Assembly: GCA_016185125.1 (NCBI GenBank)
Contig: JACPOC010000031.1
Coordinates: 1 to 46,348 of the forward strand
DNA: 46,348 nt
DNA from: Bacteroidota bacterium
GTDB lineage: Bacteria > Bacteroidota > Bacteroidia > B-17B0 > Aurantibacillaceae
Direction of reading: 5' to 3'
Positions 8,258 through 18,202 of the stretch are shown piece by piece (the first letter of the stretch is position 1; each line of letters begins with the position of its first letter). The notes below the pieces were generated by a model. The model was not told where the DNA came from. It was given only the letters and a program-made list of their open reading frames with translations, and did no database searches. The position numbers and the translations under genes were made by a program.

Positions 8258-9119
8258 TGTAAATTTTATTAAGCATCTTTTAGCTATTTCGGAGCGGTTC
8301 ATTGGCGACGAGCGCCTAAGTCCATTGCACATAAGTTTATATTATGCATTATTTCATTCCTGGAATCTTTCAAAATTCCAGGTTCCGATTTCGATTAGCC
8401 GGCATGATATAATGCGCGCTTGTAAAATAGGTTCGGCTAATACATATACCAAATGCCTGAAGGAATTGGATCAGTGGGAGTATATAAAATACATTCCATC
8501 ACATAATCCATATAAAGGCAGTCAAATTCACATGTACAATTTTAATAAAACTATTAATAATGCTTCTGATATATCTGGCAATAAAACCTCTGATAAAACT
8601 GGTAAGGAAACTGCTGCTAAAACTAATGTAAAAGCAGCGATACCTTCTATAAACACTTTAAACAAAACAAACAAGCTAAACGATAATAAAGAGTATGAAC
8701 ACACACGAAAAAAAAATAATTCTGAATCTGATCAGGTTATTACAGACCTCTTCGTTAAGGATGACGGATCAAAAAAAGAAAAGTTGCGCCAAAAGAAAAA
8801 AAGTGCCGCCGTCGGCAGCACAACGGGAAAACCGACAATCAAACAAATTGAAAGTTACTTTGCCGGTAAGCAATGGCCGGGTGTTGAAGCTGAAAAGTTC
8901 TTCAATTACTATCAGAGTAACGGTTGGTTGGTAGGTGGTAAAACCCCAATGCGCAGTTGGAAAGCTTGCGCTTCTAACTGGATGTTAAACTCAGAAAAAT
9001 TCGCAAATGGCAAAACAGCAAACAAAAAAACCAAATCTGTCACTTCGAGCGGTGTCGAGAAGCGAAGACCAGGAAACCTCCACGCAACCACAGGAAAAGA
9101 CTACTCAGAACCTCTCTGA
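8241..9119 (+). CDS. DnaD-like replication/regulatory protein of a mobile element
   Basis: The N-terminal 95 residues look like a winged helix (LSPLHISLYYALFHSW, then ISISRHDIMRACKIG and a recognition segment). A Lys/Asn/Ser-rich linker covers about residues 105-205. The C-terminal segment around FFNYYQSNGWLVGGKTPMRSW matches the tail of phage and plasmid replication proteins of the DnaD or primosome-loader type. It is followed by a DnaC-like ATPase, the usual partner for recruiting a replicative helicase. An exact function is inferred from this pairing. Confidence 0.7.
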   Translation: MVNYSDVNFIKHLLAISERFIGDERLSPLHISLYYALFHSWNLSKFQVPISISRHDIMRACKIGSANTYTKCLKELDQWEYIKYIPSHNPYKGSQIHMYNFNKTINNASDISGNKTSDKTGKETAAKTNVKAAIPSINTLNKTNKLNDNKEYEHTRKKNNSESDQVITDLFVKDDGSKKEKLRQKKKSAAVGSTTGKPTIKQIESYFAGKQWPGVEAEKFFNYYQSNGWLVGGKTPMRSWKACASNWMLNSEKFANGKTANKKTKSVTSSGVEKRRPGNLHATTGKDYSEPL

Positions 9120-9768
9120 TTCTGCATTGATGAAAGCAGAGGCCGGAGCTATGCTCAGGCCAAATTATGACCATGCAATTCAATTTCTTGAAAACCAGGG
9201 AAAAAAACATTACGGTTCGCCCTTTGCCATTCATTCAGAGGATCTGCCGGTAATTCGTAAGTTATTGGCATATTTCCTGAATGATGAAGTTAGCACTGGT
9301 CTTTACGGTATAAAACTTGATAAAGGCATTTTGCTGTCTGGCCCGGTAGGCTGCGGTAAAACTTCATTAATGAACCTTTTGCGCCTGTTTCTGCCTGTTG
9401 CAAACCGTTATATCATCAAATCCTGCCGGGATATAAGCTTCGAATTCATTCGTGACGGATATGATGTAGTGCACCGTTACAGCACAAACAGTTTTCACAT
9501 CAACACCCACGAACCAAAAACATATTGCTTTGATGACCTCGGCACAGAGAACAACTTAAAATTTTACGGAAACGAATGCAACATCATGGCAGAGATTCTT
9601 TTATCCCGGTACGATCAGTTTGTTTCTCGCAAGCTCGTAACACACATTACCACAAACCTCAGTGCATCAGAAATGGAAGAACTATATGGTAACCGCGTGC
9701 GCTCACGCTTACGCGAACAATTCAATCTCATTGCATTCGATAAAATAACACCCGATAAGCGTAAATAA
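9007..9768 (+). CDS. DnaC/IstB-like AAA+ ATPase, probable helicase loader
   Basis: Walker A is GPVGCGKTS at residues 112-120 and Walker B is CFDDLG at 174-179. The arginine-rich end (GNRVRSRLREQFNLI) fits a sensor 2 or arginine-finger region. The ATG at 9007 overlaps the upstream gene by 113 bases and gives a low-complexity Gln/Thr/Ser-rich N-terminus. An ATG at 9130, 11 bases after the upstream stop, would start directly at the conserved part (MKAEAGAMLRPNYD) and is a credible alternative. It is distinct from the IstB in this window and pairs with the DnaD-like protein. Confidence 0.8.
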   Translation: MAKQQTKKPNLSLRAVSRSEDQETSTQPQEKTTQNLSDSALMKAEAGAMLRPNYDHAIQFLENQGKKHYGSPFAIHSEDLPVIRKLLAYFLNDEVSTGLYGIKLDKGILLSGPVGCGKTSLMNLLRLFLPVANRYIIKSCRDISFEFIRDGYDVVHRYSTNSFHINTHEPKTYCFDDLGTENNLKFYGNECNIMAEILLSRYDQFVSRKLVTHITTNLSASEMEELYGNRVRSRLREQFNLIAFDKITPDKRK

Positions 9769-9780
9769 TCCCGGTGCTCT

Positions 9781-9799
9781 CTCCCTCCATTGGAGGGAG
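9781..9799. repeat. Short perfect hairpin, REP-like
   Basis: CTCCCTCC (9781-9788) and GGAGGGAG (9792-9799) form an 8-base stem with a 3-base loop just after the ATPase gene. The sequence continues GTCTCCGTCAGGGG with no T-run, so it looks more like a dispersed REP-type repeat than a standard terminator. Confidence 0.5.
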
Positions 9800-9855
9800 T
9801 CTCCGTCAGGGGAAGGGAGGAATTATAAAACACAAACCTTAAACGAAACAACCCC

Positions 9856-10530
9856 ATGAACACAGCAAAGAACAACCTCGTAATCTCTTACCTCACACTC
9901 CGTAAAGCAATCGGCATCCTTGGTATCCTGTTGCCACTCACACTTGCTATCGGCTCCGTAATCTTTGGCGATTGTTTAACCATTCAGCAATCAATCAGCA
10001 ATTACTATCACACCAACATGCGCGATGTTTTTGTCGGTTACATGTGTGTGATCTCTGTGTTCCTGATAGCTTACAAAGGCTACGACACATTAGATAATCT
10101 CGCTTCAACACTTGCCGGAACATTCGGTTTGATCCTGGCATTGCTACCCACAGCAATCAAAATCGATCCTCTCGGAAACCCATTGTATTGTAATATTCTC
10201 TGCAATACATCTTTACCCGGTTGGATCGGAATCGTTCACCTGATTTCCGCCGGCCTCTTTTTCATAACCCTTGCTTGCATAAGCATGTTTCTATTCACCA
10301 AAGGCTATTACTACCCAACCCCCGAAAAACTCCTCCGCAACAAAATTTACCGCACCTGCGCCATCATCATGTTTGCCTGCATGGCAGCCCTGGCTCTTTT
10401 CTTCGCGCTGCCCCTCAATTTTCAGTCACAGCTTTTACCATACAAACCGGTACTTATATTGGAAACCTTTGCACTATTAGCGTTTGGCCTTTCCTGGCTT
10501 GTAAAAGGTGAGGCAATTTTGAGGGATTGA
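9856..10530 (+). CDS. Multi-pass inner-membrane protein of unknown function
   Basis: The 224-residue product has about six hydrophobic segments (near residues 15-35, 60-75, 83-101, 122-150, 165-185 and 198-215). A conserved-looking stretch, SISNYYHTNMRDVFVGY, lies between the first two. Similar membrane proteins with a tyrosine and histidine motif here are widespread in Bacteroidota and Proteobacteria, but I know of no assigned activity. It is GC-richer than the defence-type operon that follows, consistent with a different origin. Confidence 0.7.
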   Translation: MNTAKNNLVISYLTLRKAIGILGILLPLTLAIGSVIFGDCLTIQQSISNYYHTNMRDVFVGYMCVISVFLIAYKGYDTLDNLASTLAGTFGLILALLPTAIKIDPLGNPLYCNILCNTSLPGWIGIVHLISAGLFFITLACISMFLFTKGYYYPTPEKLLRNKIYRTCAIIMFACMAALALFFALPLNFQSQLLPYKPVLILETFALLAFGLSWLVKGEAILRD

Positions 10531-10671
10531 TGCCGCGAATATACCTCTGTTTGGAGAAATACATCCTCTGGTATAAAATGATAAGTTATGCAATAAGGAT
10601 TTTAAAAAATAAATGCTAATTTCGCCGCTTTTTTTAACAAAAAATCTTATTTTTAACCATCTATTTTTACT

Positions 10672-11799
10672 ATGTCAAAAAAAAAGATTATAAGTCCTAA
10701 AGGAAAAAAAAATTTGCAAAATGCTCCCTTAAAAGCAATTGATTTTTTTTGTGGTGCAGGGGGGGTTACTTGTGGTTTTAGAAAAGCAGGTATAAAAGTT
10801 CTTGGAGGAGTAGATATTGACAATTCTTGTAAAGAAACTTATGAGAAGAATAATCCAGGTTCTAAATTTATGCATGCGGACATTTCCGAATTAACTTTTG
10901 ATAAACTGCAAAACGAGTTAAACATCGCTCGGAACGATAATGATTTAATATTTGTTGGTTGCAGTCCTTGCCAATATTATACAATAATTAATACTTCAAA
11001 AGAAAAATCAGCAAAATCCAAGTTATTGCTCGAAGATTTTCAAAGATTTGTTGATCATTTCAAGCCGGGATATGTTTTCGTAGAAAATGTCCCTGGTTTA
11101 GAAAAAAAGGCTGAAAGCCCGCTGGCTGATTTCAAAAAGTTTCTTGCAAAATCAGGGTATGTTTTTGATGATAAGGTTATAAATGCATCTCATTATAACG
11201 TTCCACAAAGTCGTAAAAGATATGTTTTGGTGGCGACAAGAATAAATAGCGATATTTTAATTCCTAAGCCGGTAATAAACAAAAAGCTTACCGTTCGAAA
11301 TGTTATTGGGCTTAATAAAGGTTTTCCTGTAATTCAAGCTGGGCATAGAGATAATTCTGCATTTTTGCATTCTGCGGCTTCATTATCTGAAGATAATCTC
11401 GAAAGACTTAAACTGACTCCTAGGAACGGAGGCACAAGAAAGGCTTGGAAAGACATCGCAAGATTACAATTAAAATGTTATGAAGGGAAAGACAACATTT
11501 TCACAAACGTATATGGACGTATGTTTTGGGATCAACCTGCCCCTACAATAACAACAAAGTTTTACAGTATTTCAAATGGAAGATTTGCTCACCCTGATCA
11601 AAACAGAGCAATTTCATTAAGAGAAGGATCTGCACTGCAATCATTCCCTAAAACATATAAATTCATAGCGAGCAGCACTGGTATCATTGCTCGTATGATT
11701 GGGAATGCCGTTCCTCCGGAAATGGCGAAAAAAATTGGCGAATCATTCTTAAAAAATCGAAATACATGGCAAAATTCAAAACAAGGGCGAGGGCATTAG
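10672..11799 (+). CDS. DNA (cytosine-5) methyltransferase, Dcm-like
   Basis: It transfers a methyl group from S-adenosylmethionine to C5 of cytosine in a specific sequence. All hallmark motifs are present: I DFFCGAGG (24-31), IV GCSPCQ with the catalytic Cys100, VI VENV (137-140), VIII QSRKR (179-183), IX around FWDQPAPTITT, and X around GNAVPPEMAKKIG. The target-recognition region between VIII and IX is short, about 90 residues. It is the first gene of a five-gene operon that ends with a Vsr endonuclease, the classic Dcm partner, and it overlaps the next gene by 34 bases. A TAATTTCG at 10617 could be a weak -7 promoter element. The modified sequence cannot be read from the protein. Confidence 0.93.
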   Translation: MSKKKIISPKGKKNLQNAPLKAIDFFCGAGGVTCGFRKAGIKVLGGVDIDNSCKETYEKNNPGSKFMHADISELTFDKLQNELNIARNDNDLIFVGCSPCQYYTIINTSKEKSAKSKLLLEDFQRFVDHFKPGYVFVENVPGLEKKAESPLADFKKFLAKSGYVFDDKVINASHYNVPQSRKRYVLVATRINSDILIPKPVINKKLTVRNVIGLNKGFPVIQAGHRDNSAFLHSAASLSEDNLERLKLTPRNGGTRKAWKDIARLQLKCYEGKDNIFTNVYGRMFWDQPAPTITTKFYSISNGRFAHPDQNRAISLREGSALQSFPKTYKFIASSTGIIARMIGNAVPPEMAKKIGESFLKNRNTWQNSKQGRGH

Positions 11800-14759
11800 A
11801 TATGTTGGGAAGGCAGCAGATCGCTGGTATCCCTACTGCTATAAATGAGCTCTTTAAAAATGCGCATGACGCTTATGCAGATAATGTAGAGGTCGATTAT
11901 TTCAGAAAAAAAAAATTATTCATTCTTAGAGATAATGGTCTTGGTATGACTAAGGCCGATTTTGAATCAAGATGGTTAACACTTGGTACTGAAAGTAAAT
12001 TCACGAATCATAAAACGCCGCCACCGCCAAAAGACGAGAGTAAACCTTTAAGACCGATCATGGGTGAAAAAGGTATTGGCAGGCTAGCAATTGCTTCCAT
12101 TGGGAATCAAGTCCTTATAATATCAAGAGCTAAACGTGAAGGTGATAAAAATAAAATTGTTGCTGCTTTTATTAACTGGAATATATTCGAACTGCCAGGT
12201 TTAAATATCGATCAAGTTATAGTGCCAATTAGAGAGTTTAATGATTTGCCGGATTCCGCTCAAATAGACGAGATGAAGGATGAATTAATTTCTTCTCTAA
12301 AAAATCTTTCCGCAGACAATGAGATAGAACCATCTGACGCTACGACGTTAATTAACACAATAAACAGCTTTAATGTATCGCCAAAAGAGCTAAATAATTC
12401 ATTAATTGGAAATTTTTCTTTTGACGGAAATAATGGAGGAACATATTTCTATATTTCACCGGTCGATGAAAATTTAAACAATGACATAGACGGCAATAAA
12501 GATTCTGTCGAAGCGACAAAAATCGAAAAAATGCTAATGGGATTTACAAATACCATGACACCCGAACATCCCCTTCCGGATATAGCAGTTGCTTTTAGAG
12601 ATTATAGAAGTGATGATGGGACATACTATGATGTATTAAATAAAGAGGAGTTCTTTACACCAGAGGACTTTGATATAGCAGACCATCATTTTCAAGGAAA
12701 CTTTGATGAATTTGGTCAGTTTTCAGGTATGATTAAAGTCTATAGAGAAAAAACTTTCAATCATAAAATAGTTTGGAATGGCAATAATTATAAAGAAACT
12801 GAATGCGGCCCTTTTACTTTAAATGTAGCGTATGTTCAAGGTGCACAAAGACAATCTGTAATTGATCCTGAAAACTATGGCAGGATAAGTGCTAAGGGTG
12901 ATAAATATGGTGGTTTGTATATTTATAGAGATAATATTAGAATTCTTCCTTATGGGAATTCGGACTATGATTTTATAGATATTGAAAAAAATCGCACTAA
13001 AAGTGCGAAATATTATTTCTTCTCATATCGAAGGATGTTCGGTGTCATTGATGTTCACAAAGAGTCCAATTTTAAATTAAAAGAAAAAGCAGGACGTGAA
13101 GGTTTCATTGAAAATAAAGCTTATAGACAACTACAAGAAATTCTAAAAAACTTCTTTATACAGTTAGCTGCTGATTTCTTTCGGGAAGGAAGCGGGAGTG
13201 GTCCTAAAGCTGAATTTTGGATAGAAAAAAGGGCTGAAAGAGAAGCGCTATATAAAGCTTTAGAAAGAAGAGATCAACAAGCTAAAGTAAGAAAGGAGAA
13301 ATTCCAATCAGCTTTAAACAACTTTTTTGAAGCCTTAAACACAAAGCAACCACAATATGATATTAACGAACTAAACGAAAAGATAGAAAAATCATTTAGT
13401 TCAGTTGCATACATTGATGATCCGGAGAAAGCTAGTCAGGCATTAATTGATCATGAAATGGACGCAAGAAAACTCCTGGATGCTTATAAACAGAAAATAA
13501 AAATCAATCAACCAAGGGGTTTTACAATATCCAAAGATACTTTAAGAGATTATAATGCCTATTTATTAGAGTTTCAAAAATTGGAAACAGGGGTATTTCA
13601 AAATGCAATTGATAGAGTTGATCAATTAATTGAAGATTATACAGTTCGGTTGAGTCTTGAAATTAATAAACGTAAAAGACTTGAACAAGCGGTAGATTAT
13701 ATTTCTTTTGAAGCTAAAAAAGCAGCATCTGCGAAAGAAAAAGAAGCAAAAGAAGCGGTAACAGATATTACTTCTAAAGTTAAAGAATTAGCTAATGAAT
13801 TAATGGTTGATCTTGATAATCAAATTAAAGATGTGAAAGATCGATTTAAAAATTTAAACATTAATAATAGCAAGGACTTTGATTTAGTTGAAGAAAGAAA
13901 ACTAATGGAAGCAGATATTAGCCGTGGAAAGGATAGAGCAACTGAAACTTTGGAACGTGTTATTAGGCAATTACAGGGGATTTACTGGGATAAGGATGGG
14001 AATAATGAAATAATTACTAATGATCAAATTGCAGACGCAATGTCTGAGGAATTGGAAGAACTGAGAGACAGAGTACAAGCTGATATTGAATTAAGCCAAT
14101 TAGGACTTGCTGTTGGTGTAATACATCATGAATTTAATAGTACTGTAAAATCCATAAGAGGAAGTCTTAAAGATTTAAAAGCATGGGCAGATGTAAACGA
14201 AAAGCTAGATGGAGTTTACAAAAATATTAAAATAAATTTTGAACACCTTGATAAATATCTAGGTCTTTTTACTCCGTTAAATAAAAGACTTAATAGACAA
14301 AGAGAAAGTATACCGGCGCTTGAAATCAAAACTTTTTTAATTGATTTATTTAAAGCACGATTAGAACGCCATCATATTAAATTTGTTCATACAAAAGCCT
14401 ATAGTTCTAGTAAATTATATGGTTTTAGGTCAACCTTTTACCCTGTATTTGTAAATATAATTGATAATGCTATTCATTGGTTAAATCAAAAAGGCGAGGA
14501 CGAAGAGAAAATAATTAGACTACATGCTGATGATTCAGGATTTTATATTTCAAATAATGGGCCTGCTGTTTCAGTACAAGATGCTGAAAAAATATTTGAT
14601 CTTGGATTTACACGCAAAGCAAATGGACGAGGAATGGGATTACATATAAGTAAAGAAGTTCTAGGGGCCGAAAATTATAGAATTTTTTTAGATACTTCCA
14701 GAGAGGGAAGTAATGTAACTTTTAAAATCGAATCCATTAATCAAGATATAAATGAGTGA
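11766..14759 (+). CDS. Large signalling ATPase with MORC-like GHKL domain and histidine-kinase-like C-terminus
   Basis: This 997-residue protein carries two GHKL-type ATP-binding domains. The first (residues 12-160) has the N box ELFKNAHDA (E28, N32), G1 DNGLGM (56-61) and G2 GEKGIGRLA (100-108), as in MORC, MutL and Hsp90 ATPases. A long charged helical region (about 480-775) is probably coiled coil. The second domain (779-997) has an H-box-like segment with H787-H788 in VIHHEFN, N box NIIDNA with N901, a degenerate G1 (SNNGP) and G2 GRGMGL (954-959), like a histidine kinase. It overlaps the methyltransferase by 34 bases and the receiver-like gene by 8. A role as an ATP-driven sensor that phosphorylates the next protein is inferred. 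MORC-type ATPases in restriction-modification operons are known from comparative genomics. Confidence 0.85.
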   Translation: MAKFKTRARALDMLGRQQIAGIPTAINELFKNAHDAYADNVEVDYFRKKKLFILRDNGLGMTKADFESRWLTLGTESKFTNHKTPPPPKDESKPLRPIMGEKGIGRLAIASIGNQVLIISRAKREGDKNKIVAAFINWNIFELPGLNIDQVIVPIREFNDLPDSAQIDEMKDELISSLKNLSADNEIEPSDATTLINTINSFNVSPKELNNSLIGNFSFDGNNGGTYFYISPVDENLNNDIDGNKDSVEATKIEKMLMGFTNTMTPEHPLPDIAVAFRDYRSDDGTYYDVLNKEEFFTPEDFDIADHHFQGNFDEFGQFSGMIKVYREKTFNHKIVWNGNNYKETECGPFTLNVAYVQGAQRQSVIDPENYGRISAKGDKYGGLYIYRDNIRILPYGNSDYDFIDIEKNRTKSAKYYFFSYRRMFGVIDVHKESNFKLKEKAGREGFIENKAYRQLQEILKNFFIQLAADFFREGSGSGPKAEFWIEKRAEREALYKALERRDQQAKVRKEKFQSALNNFFEALNTKQPQYDINELNEKIEKSFSSVAYIDDPEKASQALIDHEMDARKLLDAYKQKIKINQPRGFTISKDTLRDYNAYLLEFQKLETGVFQNAIDRVDQLIEDYTVRLSLEINKRKRLEQAVDYISFEAKKAASAKEKEAKEAVTDITSKVKELANELMVDLDNQIKDVKDRFKNLNINNSKDFDLVEERKLMEADISRGKDRATETLERVIRQLQGIYWDKDGNNEIITNDQIADAMSEELEELRDRVQADIELSQLGLAVGVIHHEFNSTVKSIRGSLKDLKAWADVNEKLDGVYKNIKINFEHLDKYLGLFTPLNKRLNRQRESIPALEIKTFLIDLFKARLERHHIKFVHTKAYSSSKLYGFRSTFYPVFVNIIDNAIHWLNQKGEDEEKIIRLHADDSGFYISNNGPAVSVQDAEKIFDLGFTRKANGRGMGLHISKEVLGAENYRIFLDTSREGSNVTFKIESINQDINE

Positions 14760-16413
14760 GTTTTTTAATTCTTCGCAAGAAATAGCAAACAATTTTTTGC
14801 AAAATATAGTATTTATTGACGATAAAGCTTTCAGTCAGGTTGTAGAGAAAGGGAATCACGATTTTGATGCTTATAATATTAGTAAAGCTTTTGCTAAAAA
14901 GAAAAAAGTCTGCGCCATATACAAACCAAAGACATCCCTTGATATTGAGTACTTAGCGGAATTAGCAAAAAAAGCTGATATAACAATTATTGATTGGCAA
15001 ATAAATCTCGAAGAAGAGCCTGTCCCAGCTGGTCAAGAAGAGCAGGATGAGGAAGTGGTTGATCCGAGGGGGCCACATACCTTAAGAATTATTCATGAAA
15101 TATTATCCGATAGTATATCTGGGGACGCTAGTTTAAAACTAATTTTAGTTTATACTGGAGAAATTGCACTTCAAGATATTCGTGATGATATTTATAATTC
15201 ATTGAACAACGCGAATATAGCTGATCTAAAAAAAGACTTTTGCGAAGTTTCAACTCCTAATATTCGAATACTAATTATTGCGAAACCAGATAATGAGACG
15301 GATGAAGATGGAAATTTGAAATCGAAATTCAATCATAATCCAGAGTATAATGCAAGAGTTAAAAGCTATGATCAATTACCAGATTTCATATTAGATGAGT
15401 TTACAAAAATGACCTCTGGTCTTTTATCAAATTTTGTTCTTGAATCATTGACTGTTTTAAGAAATAATACTTTTAGGTTAATAAAACTATATAATAAAGG
15501 TCTTGATTTGCCCTTTTTAGCAAATAGTCTGTTATTACCAAATCAAGAAGATTCTAAAGAACAATTATCTGAGATTTTTGCTGATTCTGTCCATGCACTA
15601 TTAAATTATAATCAAGGTGAAAACAGTATTTCATCCGAGGATATTAAAAACTGGATTGATACGCAAACATTCACAAAACAAATGAATGTTTCTGGAAAAA
15701 ATATCACATTAGATAATACTTTTCTTAAAACCTGGGTTGATCATGATTTTATAAAAGCTATATCTGATCAATGGACACAATTAAACTATGGAGATATTAC
15801 AGAAGATCAGATAAAAACTTTTAATAAGAAGAAAGAAGAGTTATTTAAAAATTCCCAGAATATACTTTCTGATGCCGAAGGCATAATTAAAAAAGATATC
15901 GAGTTTTCTGTTTTAACTCATCACAAAAGTGTCTTTAAGCCAACATCTCTTGTTCCTAAATTAACTCTTGGAGCAATCATTAAAGGTACTAAAAGTGGTT
16001 ACTGGGTCTGTATTCAACAAAGATGCGATTCTGTAAGAATCGTAAATGAGCGAAGATTTTTATTTCTCCCTCTAAAAGAACTAGATGATGATTCAAAAGA
16101 AAAGTTTCATTTCGTCACTAGTGATGGCAAAAAACTGCAATTGTCAAAAAAGAGTTTTAATCTCAGAACAATTAAATTCTTTCCAAATAATCCACATGGC
16201 GTAGTAAAGGCAAATGATGTTAATGGCAAGTTCATTTTTGAACCATGGTATAAAAATGGACATCCAGACCACCACGATGAAAAAGATGAAGTTTACGAGT
16301 GGATATTAGACTTAAAAGATTTACATGCCCAGCGTATTGCTAACGATTTTGCAGGGGAATTATCAAGAGTAGGTCTTGATGAATCTGAATGGCTAAGGAG
16401 AAGATCTAATTAG
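14752..16413 (+). CDS. Receiver-like domain protein paired with the GHKL ATPase
   Basis: The N-terminal 150 residues look like a divergent response-regulator receiver: an acidic pocket D23-D24 (VFIDDKAF), a candidate phospho-acceptor D81 in ITIIDWQIN, and a LILVYTG strand in the position of the conserved Thr strand. An acidic insertion of about 20 residues follows D81. The remaining 400 residues match no family I know, contain no HTH, and include a Trp-rich segment near SGYWVCIQQRCD. The gene starts inside the end of the ATPase gene (8-base overlap), the arrangement of a kinase and its regulator. Since no DNA-binding domain is visible, the output is probably protein interaction with the downstream OLD-like ATPase or the methyltransferase, which is inference. 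Confidence 0.75.
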   Translation: MSEFFNSSQEIANNFLQNIVFIDDKAFSQVVEKGNHDFDAYNISKAFAKKKKVCAIYKPKTSLDIEYLAELAKKADITIIDWQINLEEEPVPAGQEEQDEEVVDPRGPHTLRIIHEILSDSISGDASLKLILVYTGEIALQDIRDDIYNSLNNANIADLKKDFCEVSTPNIRILIIAKPDNETDEDGNLKSKFNHNPEYNARVKSYDQLPDFILDEFTKMTSGLLSNFVLESLTVLRNNTFRLIKLYNKGLDLPFLANSLLLPNQEDSKEQLSEIFADSVHALLNYNQGENSISSEDIKNWIDTQTFTKQMNVSGKNITLDNTFLKTWVDHDFIKAISDQWTQLNYGDITEDQIKTFNKKKEELFKNSQNILSDAEGIIKKDIEFSVLTHHKSVFKPTSLVPKLTLGAIIKGTKSGYWVCIQQRCDSVRIVNERRFLFLPLKELDDDSKEKFHFVTSDGKKLQLSKKSFNLRTIKFFPNNPHGVVKANDVNGKFIFEPWYKNGHPDHHDEKDEVYEWILDLKDLHAQRIANDFAGELSRVGLDESEWLRRRSN

Positions 16414-16417
16414 TAAA

Positions 16418-18202
16418 ATGAGAACAACTAGCCAACTCATAACTCAACTAACAACAATGAAAGCCAATAAGGCTTTTAAAAATTACATTGAGTATATTCA
16501 ATTCCCCTATTTTCGAAATTTAGAAAAAGACACAAGAATAACTTTCGATTTTCCTCTTACTGTTTTTGTAGGACAAAATGGTTCAGGTAAAAGCTCAACT
16601 TTACATGCTCTTTTTGGTGCGCCCAAAAAAAATACTCCTTTCGATTTCTGGTTTTCAACTGCAGTTGATCCAATTAAAGAGGTTTCTGATGGCGGAGATA
16701 GACACTGTTTCTTTTATGCTTATAAAGATGGTCGAGGGAGAGAATTAGAAGTTTTAAAATTACGAATTCTGAAAAGAAATAATCCTGACTATTGGGAAAC
16801 AAGTCGTCCTTATACTAAGTATGGAATGAGTCCTTTGCCATCTGGAAAACGCAACGAACCCATAGAAAAAAACGTAGTTTATATAGATTTTCGATCGGAG
16901 TTAAGTGCATTCGACAAGTACTTTTACTTTAAAAATCCGCATAAATCCTCAACGATTAAGAATAAACAAGATTATTTAAGAAAATATTCTGTTTTTCTAA
17001 GGCGTATTATTGATGGGACCGAACGGATTATTACAAGGTATGGAATACGCCGTAGTGAACCTTTAAAAAATTTATCAAGTGAAGAATTGGAATGGATTTC
17101 ATATATATTAGGGAAAGAATACGTTTCAGGGAAGATTGTAAAGCATAGATTGTTTGATGATTGGGGATATTCGGTGATTTTTGAAACCATAACTTATACA
17201 TATTCAGAGGCTTTTGCAGGCAGTGGTGAAATGGCAGTTGTAAGACTCGTTTTAGAAGTACTGTCTGCTGCTCAATACTCTTTAGTTTTGTTAGATGAAC
17301 CGGAGGTTTCATTGCATCCGGGTGCTCAAAAACGTCTCAAGCAATTTTTATTAGATCAAATGCGTTTAAAGCAACTGCAAGTTATTATTTCCACTCATTC
17401 TCCAAGCTTAATAGAAGAGTTGCCTTCCTCTGCGATTAAAGTCTTTTCTCAAACTCCTACCGGCAAGTTTAATGTTAAATCCGAGATTATTCCCGAGGAA
17501 GCTTTTTACCATCTCGAGCAAACCAATCCTAATAAAAAAACGATAATAGTTGAAGATCATTTAGCTAAAGAAATGGTTTCTGGCGTCCTCTCTAAAATGG
17601 GGCCCGCAATAAGTTCATTGTTTGAGGTGTCTTTTTATAGTGGTGGGGCATCTGTTCTTAAAAAAAATTTCATAACAGTTTACTCACGAGAAAGTATCTG
17701 GAATAAATATGTGATTTTTGATGGAGATCAAAACAAATGTCCTCATTTTAATCCGGATTCAATAATAGAATTGGAGCAGACTAACGCAAAATTCCAGGTT
17801 GAAATTTTAAATCAAACAGGTTGTGATGTTGTTTTTTATCCTGATAGTAATCCAGATCCTATAGCAAAAAGCAATCAAGAAAAAGCCTTAAGAAAACAAT
17901 ATCTAAAATACTTTTTAAAAAATGTATTTTATTTACCCCAAAGAATACCCGAAGATATAATTTGGAATCAGCAATTGGCCGAGCAAGTGCTTTTAGCAAT
18001 GGGTGATGATAGTACAATAAATAAAATCAACAGTGCAACAACAACCAAAGAAAAGTTTCGCCTTTTATCAGTCGCTTTAGTGGACGATAGTACGGGTATT
18101 GAATTGTATGAAAAAATGTTTTTGAAGCACTGGCTTCATAATCCTGATAATAACTACAACTTTCTTGTAGATACAATTAATACTATTCGTAATTCTTCGT
18201 AA
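16418..18202 (+). CDS. OLD-like ABC-type ATPase with C-terminal TOPRIM domain
   Basis: The ATPase part has Walker A GQNGSGKSS (52-60), an ABC-signature-like AGSGEMAVVRL, Walker B LVLLDEPEVSLH (about 287-298) and the switch His in IISTHSP. A TOPRIM domain follows with the conserved Glu in TIIVEDH (about 375) and the acidic pair in VIFDGDQ (about 435). This architecture is that of OLD nucleases and related effectors such as GajA. They cut DNA in response to nucleotide or phage signals. The gene begins 4 bases after the receiver-like gene and shares one base with the Vsr start. It is the likely nuclease effector of the operon. An internal ATG at 16457 is an alternative start. Confidence 0.88.
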   Translation: MRTTSQLITQLTTMKANKAFKNYIEYIQFPYFRNLEKDTRITFDFPLTVFVGQNGSGKSSTLHALFGAPKKNTPFDFWFSTAVDPIKEVSDGGDRHCFFYAYKDGRGRELEVLKLRILKRNNPDYWETSRPYTKYGMSPLPSGKRNEPIEKNVVYIDFRSELSAFDKYFYFKNPHKSSTIKNKQDYLRKYSVFLRRIIDGTERIITRYGIRRSEPLKNLSSEELEWISYILGKEYVSGKIVKHRLFDDWGYSVIFETITYTYSEAFAGSGEMAVVRLVLEVLSAAQYSLVLLDEPEVSLHPGAQKRLKQFLLDQMRLKQLQVIISTHSPSLIEELPSSAIKVFSQTPTGKFNVKSEIIPEEAFYHLEQTNPNKKTIIVEDHLAKEMVSGVLSKMGPAISSLFEVSFYSGGASVLKKNFITVYSRESIWNKYVIFDGDQNKCPHFNPDSIIELEQTNAKFQVEILNQTGCDVVFYPDSNPDPIAKSNQEKALRKQYLKYFLKNVFYLPQRIPEDIIWNQQLAEQVLLAMGDDSTINKINSATTTKEKFRLLSVALVDDSTGIELYEKMFLKHWLHNPDNNYNFLVDTINTIRNSS

